Source: Paraburkholderia piptadeniae (lineage in GTDB: Bacteria > Pseudomonadota > Gammaproteobacteria > Burkholderiales > Burkholderiaceae). Taken from it: DNA of 64,000 nt. Position 1 is the first letter of the stretch. Each line of letters begins with the position of its first letter. The notes beneath the pieces were generated by a model. That model saw only the letters and a program-made list of their open reading frames with translations, did no database searches and was not told the origin of the DNA. A program made the position numbers and the translations under genes. Of the stretch, positions 59,988-64,000 are shown piece by piece. The stretch lies in contig NZ_CYGY02000007.1 in the NCBI RefSeq assembly GCF_900007165.1, positions 1 through 64,000 on the forward strand, given 5' to 3'.

Positions 59988-62900
59988 CTAGCGGCGCAGC
60001 CACGCGTGAAGCACCGCAAGCAGATCTTCGCGTTTGACGGGTTTCGACAGATAGTCCCACGCGCCCGCTTCGATGCAACGTTCGCGATCTCCCTTCATGG
60101 CTTTCGCGGTCACTGCGATGATTGGCAGCGTGCGCCCGACCGGGCGCTCGCGGATTTTGCTCGTGGTGGCGAGACCATCCATTTCCGGCATCATGATGTC
60201 CATCAGGACAATGTCGATTTCAGGGTCCGCTTCCACGAGCCGGACCGCGTCGCTTCCGTTGTCTACCCAGACATGGCGCATCCCAATGTCCTCGAGCACA
60301 CGCGCGAGCGCGAAGACGTTGCGCTGATCGTCATCCACGATCAGCGCCTTGCGCCCGTCAAGATCCGCGCTGGAGTCATGCAGACAGTTGATGATGTCGC
60401 GTGCCTGATCGGGCAGCCATTTCCGGTCGAGGTGCAGCGACGCCACGGTTATATCGAGCAGGCGGCTCATATCGGCAGCGACGAAAGCAGTGAAGCATTT
60501 CATATCGCAGGCCCATGGGCCGGCCGCTTTATCGGGGGCAAACACGATGAGCGGCAGAGGCGCGAAAAGCTCGCGGATCGCGAAAGCTGCTTTCATATGG
60601 TCGATGGCCGTTTCGAACAGTCCTGCGCCCGTCACGACAGCGCAAAGATCCTCATCGGTCAGTGCACCCATCAGTTGTTCACATGTCGCTGCAAAGACCG
60701 GCGCGATCTTCTCGCTTGAGACAAGCGCGACAAACCGTTCCCGCTCGGGTGAATCGGGCAGCGCGACGAGGAGCTTGCGCGGTGTGGCATCGGCATAACG
60801 AGCCAGCGTGCCCAATGCATTGTCCAGAATCTCACGCGACTGGATCGGCTTGGCAAGAAAGGCGAACGCGCCGGCTTGGAGCGCGTGCGCACGCGACTCG
60901 TCCGTCGAGATCACGCAGACGGGAACGTGACGCGTGGCCATATCGTTCTTGAGGTGGCCCAGAACACACCAGCCGTCCATATCCGGGAGAAACAGATCGA
61001 GCGCGATGATATTGGGCCTGAACCGATCGGCGAGCGTTAGCGCGGGCGCGCCCAGCGGGGTGACGAGCCCCTTGAACCCCCGCTCTCTCGCCACATCCAG
61101 CAGGAAATGCGCAGACGCGAGGTCGTTCTCGACGATCAGCAGCACGCGGTCCCCGGTCATGATGTTGAACCGGTCGTCGTCAGGCGTGCCAGCGAGATCG
61201 TGCGGGTCGCTGACGACGGTATCGATGGCCTCGTGTGCCGCAAGCGCTCCGGCCTCACTGACGGCGTCGCTGCTGAGTGCGGCCGCGGCATCGTCGCCGG
61301 AAACAGAAGCCGTCTTCCTCGCAACGCGGCCCATCTCGCCCGACAACGGCAGATAGAGCGTGAAAGTACTACCCTTGTTCGGCGAGCTGACGAGCCGCAT
61401 TTCGCCACCCAGCAGTTTTGACAATTCGCGGCTGATTGCAAGGCCAAGACCCGTGCCGCCGTACTTGCGGCTCGTGCTGCCATCGGCCTGCTGGAATGCC
61501 TCGAAGACGATCTTCTGCTTGACGGCCGAAATGCCGATGCCCGTATCGGACACTGAGAACGCGATCACCTGCGCCGCGCGATTCAGTGCCTCGTTGTCAG
61601 CGGCCCAACCACCGAACGTTTCTTCGATCGACAGCGTGACATGTCCTCGATGCGTGAACTTGAACGCATTCGACAACAGGTTCCTGAGGATCTGCTGCAA
61701 GCGCTTGATGTCGGTGCGGATCGACACAGGCAGGCGTTTGCCGAGATGGATGACGAAATCGACGTTGCGTGACTCGGCGACGTGGCGGAACGTGCGCTCC
61801 AGATAAGATTTCAGGTCGGCCAGGCGATGTTCGGCAAAATCCATCACGACCGTACCCGACTCGATCTTTGAAAGGTCGAGAATGTCGTTGATCAGTGTTA
61901 GCAGTTCGTTGCCCGACGAGTGAATTGTGCGCGAGAAGTCGATCTGTTTCGCCGACAGGTTGCCTTCGGGATTCTTGCACAGCTGATCGGAGAGAATGAG
62001 CAGGCTGTTGAGCGGCGTGCGCAACTCGTGGGACATGTTGGCGAGAAATTCCGACTTGTACTTCGACGTCAATGCCAGCTGCTTCGCCTTTTCCTCGAGT
62101 GCCTGGCGTGCCTGCTCGACTTCTGCATTCTTGCGCTCGACTTCCTGATTCTGGTGCGCGAGAAGGCGTGCCTTTTGCTGCAACTCCTGATTAGTCTGCT
62201 GTGATTCCTCCTGCCGGCTCTGCAGTTCATGCGCAAGCGATTGCGACTGCGTGAGGAGAACTTCCGTCCGGGTGCTGGCCTGGATCGTATTGATGACAAG
62301 GCCGATGCTTTCCATCAACTGATCGAGGAACGCAAGATGAGTCGGATTGAAGCGCTCGGACGAAGCAAGCTCGATTACGCCTTTCACCTGCCCCTCAAAC
62401 ACAATCGGCAGTACCAGAACATTGTGCGGCACGATGCTGACCAGCCCGGATGCAGTGCGGATCGTATCGCTGGCCATTAGCTCCAGCAGGATCTTGCTGC
62501 GCTCCACTGCGCATTGACCGACGAGTCCTTCGCCCAACTGCACGCGTTTGCCGTGCGACAGACGGCCGCTCGATGCATAGCTCGCTATCAGCCGCAGCGA
62601 CGCGGCATCATCGGCCGAATCCAGCACGAAGAACCCGGCTTGCTGCACGCCGACCACGGGCGCAAGCTCAGACAGGATCAACTGACCGACAGCGACCAGA
62701 TCCTTCTGCCCCGGCAGCATGCGGCTGAACTTCGCGAGGTTCGTCTTGAGCCAGTCCTGTTCGGCATTGACCTGCGTCGTATCCTTCAGGTTACGGATCA
62801 TCTCGTTGATCGTGTCCTTCAGGGCCGCGACCTCACCCAATGCCTCGACGGTGATCGACCGCGTGAGGTCGCCCTGCGTGACGGCCGTCGCGACTTCGTC

Positions 62901-64000
62901 GATGGCCCGCACCTGCGTCGTGAGATTCGCCGCAAGCTGGTTGACGTTTTCCGTCAGCCCCTTCCACGTCCCCGATGCGCCCGGCACCTTCGCCTGGCCG
63001 CCGAGCTTGCCCTCGACACCGACCTCGCGCGCCACGGTCGTCACCTGATCGGCGAACGTCGCGAGCGTATCCGTCATGCTGTTGATCGTGTCCGCGAGCG
63101 CCGCGATTTCGCCTTTCGCTTCCACCGTCAGCTTGCGCTCGAGGTCGCCGTTCGCGACGGCCGTCACCACCTTCGCGATGCCGCGCACCTGGCTCGTCAG
63201 GTTGCCCGCCATGAGGTTCACGTTGTCGGTCAGATCCTTCCACGTGCCCGCGACGCCCTGCACATAGGCCTGCCCACCGAGTTTGCCTCCCGTGCCGACC
63301 TCGTGCGCAACCCGTGTCACTTCGGATGCGAACGATCGCAACTGATCCACCATCGTATTGATGGTGTTCTTCAGTTCGAGCATTTCGCCCTCGACGTCGA
63401 CGGTAATTTTCTTCGACAGGTCACCCGCTGCCACGGCCTTCGTCACATCAGCGATATTGCGCACCTGACTTGTGAGATTGCCCGCCATGAAGTTGACGTT
63501 GTCGGTGAGATCCTTCCACGTACCGGCGACACCCTGTACGTCTGCCTGCCCGCCGAGCTTGCCTTCCGTGCCCACTTCGCGCGCCACGCGCGTCACCTCG
63601 GATCGCCCGCCATGAAGTTGACGGTGTCGGTGAGATCCTTCCACGTACCGGCGGCACCCCGTACGTCCGCCTGCCCGCCGAGCTTGCCTTCCGTGCCGAC
63701 CTCGCGCGCCACGCGCGTCACTTCGGACGCGAACGCGCGCAACTGGTCGACCATCGTATTAATGGTGTTCTTCAGTTCGAGGATTTCGCCCTTGACATCG
63801 ACGGTGATGTTTTTCGAGAGGTCGCCGGCTGCCACGGCCTTCGTCACCCCGGCGACGTTACGCACCTGGCTCGTCAGATTGCCCGCCATGAAGTTGACGT
63901 TGTCGGTGAGATCCTTCCATGTCCCGGCGACACCCTCGACATCCGCCTGCCCGCCGAGCTTGCCTTCCGTGCCGACCTCGCGTGCCACGCGCGTCACTTC
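59988..64000 (-). pseudogene. HAMP-array hybrid histidine kinase, frameshifted, 5' end outside window
   Basis: The gene enters from the right edge and ends at 59988. It codes for tandem HAMP-type units of 92 residues ([19 protein letters not shown] ... [18 protein letters not shown]), a GAF-like domain, a coiled coil, HisKA (FLANMSHELRTPLN), an ATPase (LRNLLSNAFKF, DTGIGI, GGTGLGLAISREL), and two or three receivers; the last has LMDIMMPEMDG. This plan resembles group III (Nik1-type) kinases. Near 63600 one HAMP unit is 151 bp short, and the frame from the right stops at 63593 (FMAGDPR). The downstream part stays open from 63644 to 59988. Either the gene is broken, the short downstream frame is translated alone, or the repeat was misassembled. 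The paired kinase gene is 9 bp downstream. Confidence 0.8.
62800..64000 (-). repeat. Tandem 276-bp HAMP-coding repeats
   Basis: Equivalent points recur at 63016, 63292, 63568, then 63693 and 63969. Spacing is 276 bp (92 codons) except for 125 bp between 63568 and 63693. Units near the right edge are nearly identical, and those toward the kinase core diverge. High identity invites recombination and assembly errors. Confidence 0.85.

Noticed and set aside
62800..64000. CRISPR array
   Set aside because: The repeats are 276 bp, coding, and without spacers; they encode HAMP units.

Overview
The window is GC-rich chromosomal or megaplasmid DNA that most resembles Burkholderiaceae, probably Paraburkholderia or Caballeronia. 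The indicators are gene content and codon bias: a seven-gene Wsp operon, MXKDX-repeat protein, SigF/NrsF, ohr/ohrR, glcDEF and pcaK/pobA. No rRNA, tRNA, CRISPR array or intact insertion sequence was seen.

Layout. 1-669: 5' part of a secreted protein, cut by the window edge. 670-2128: long non-coding stretch with an AT-rich patch. 2129-7036: a one-module NRPS-like enzyme (acetoacetyl-CoA-synthetase-like A domain, carrier, thioesterase) and a GT4 glycosyltransferase. 7465-7788: an Rmf-like small protein. 8404-17352: wspABCDEFR, a surface-sensing chemosensory pathway ending in a diguanylate cyclase. 17668-23496: a three-gene polysaccharide synthase/exporter (BcsA-like with PilZ, BcsB-like, TPR outer-membrane protein), the likely c-di-GMP-responsive output. 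23649-25144: ohr, a small secreted protein and ohrR, with three copies of a probable OhrR operator. 25324-30237: GNAT, hydroxyacyl-CoA dehydrogenase, hypothetical proteins and a methyltransferase. 30318-33609: MXKDX protein, molybdopterin oxidoreductase and cytochrome b561, divergent from sigF-nrsF, with back-to-back GTAACC-N16-CGAA promoters. 33677-39024: MFS exporter/LysR pair, small hypotheticals, an orphan PhoU and an unknown protein. 39109-43984: GntR regulator and glcDEF with two matching operators. 44008-45602: hipBA toxin-antitoxin.

45723-53333 is accessory DNA. A decayed XRE regulator and a recombinase fragment in AT-richer sequence precede a catabolic cluster: NIPSNAP protein, KstD-like flavoprotein, SDR, AraC regulator, and a 933-residue protein joining a 2Fe-2S/FAD/NAD reductase, a GntR-type FCD ligand-binding domain and a cytochrome P450. 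This fusion is the most unusual object in the window. Its promoter and the SDR/araC intergenic region carry the same two-part operator (GGACA repeated 21 bp apart). The neighbouring 4-hydroxybenzoate genes (pcaK, a second related AraC regulator, pobA; 53808-57529) carry a 21-bp-spaced GGACA pair too, so the two AraC circuits look related and the P450 substrate may be aromatic.

57660-64000: an IS6-family transposase remnant, then two hybrid histidine kinases. The second has tandem 276-bp HAMP units; one unit is 151 bp short and breaks the reading frame, so the gene is either broken or misassembled. Its 5' end lies outside the window.
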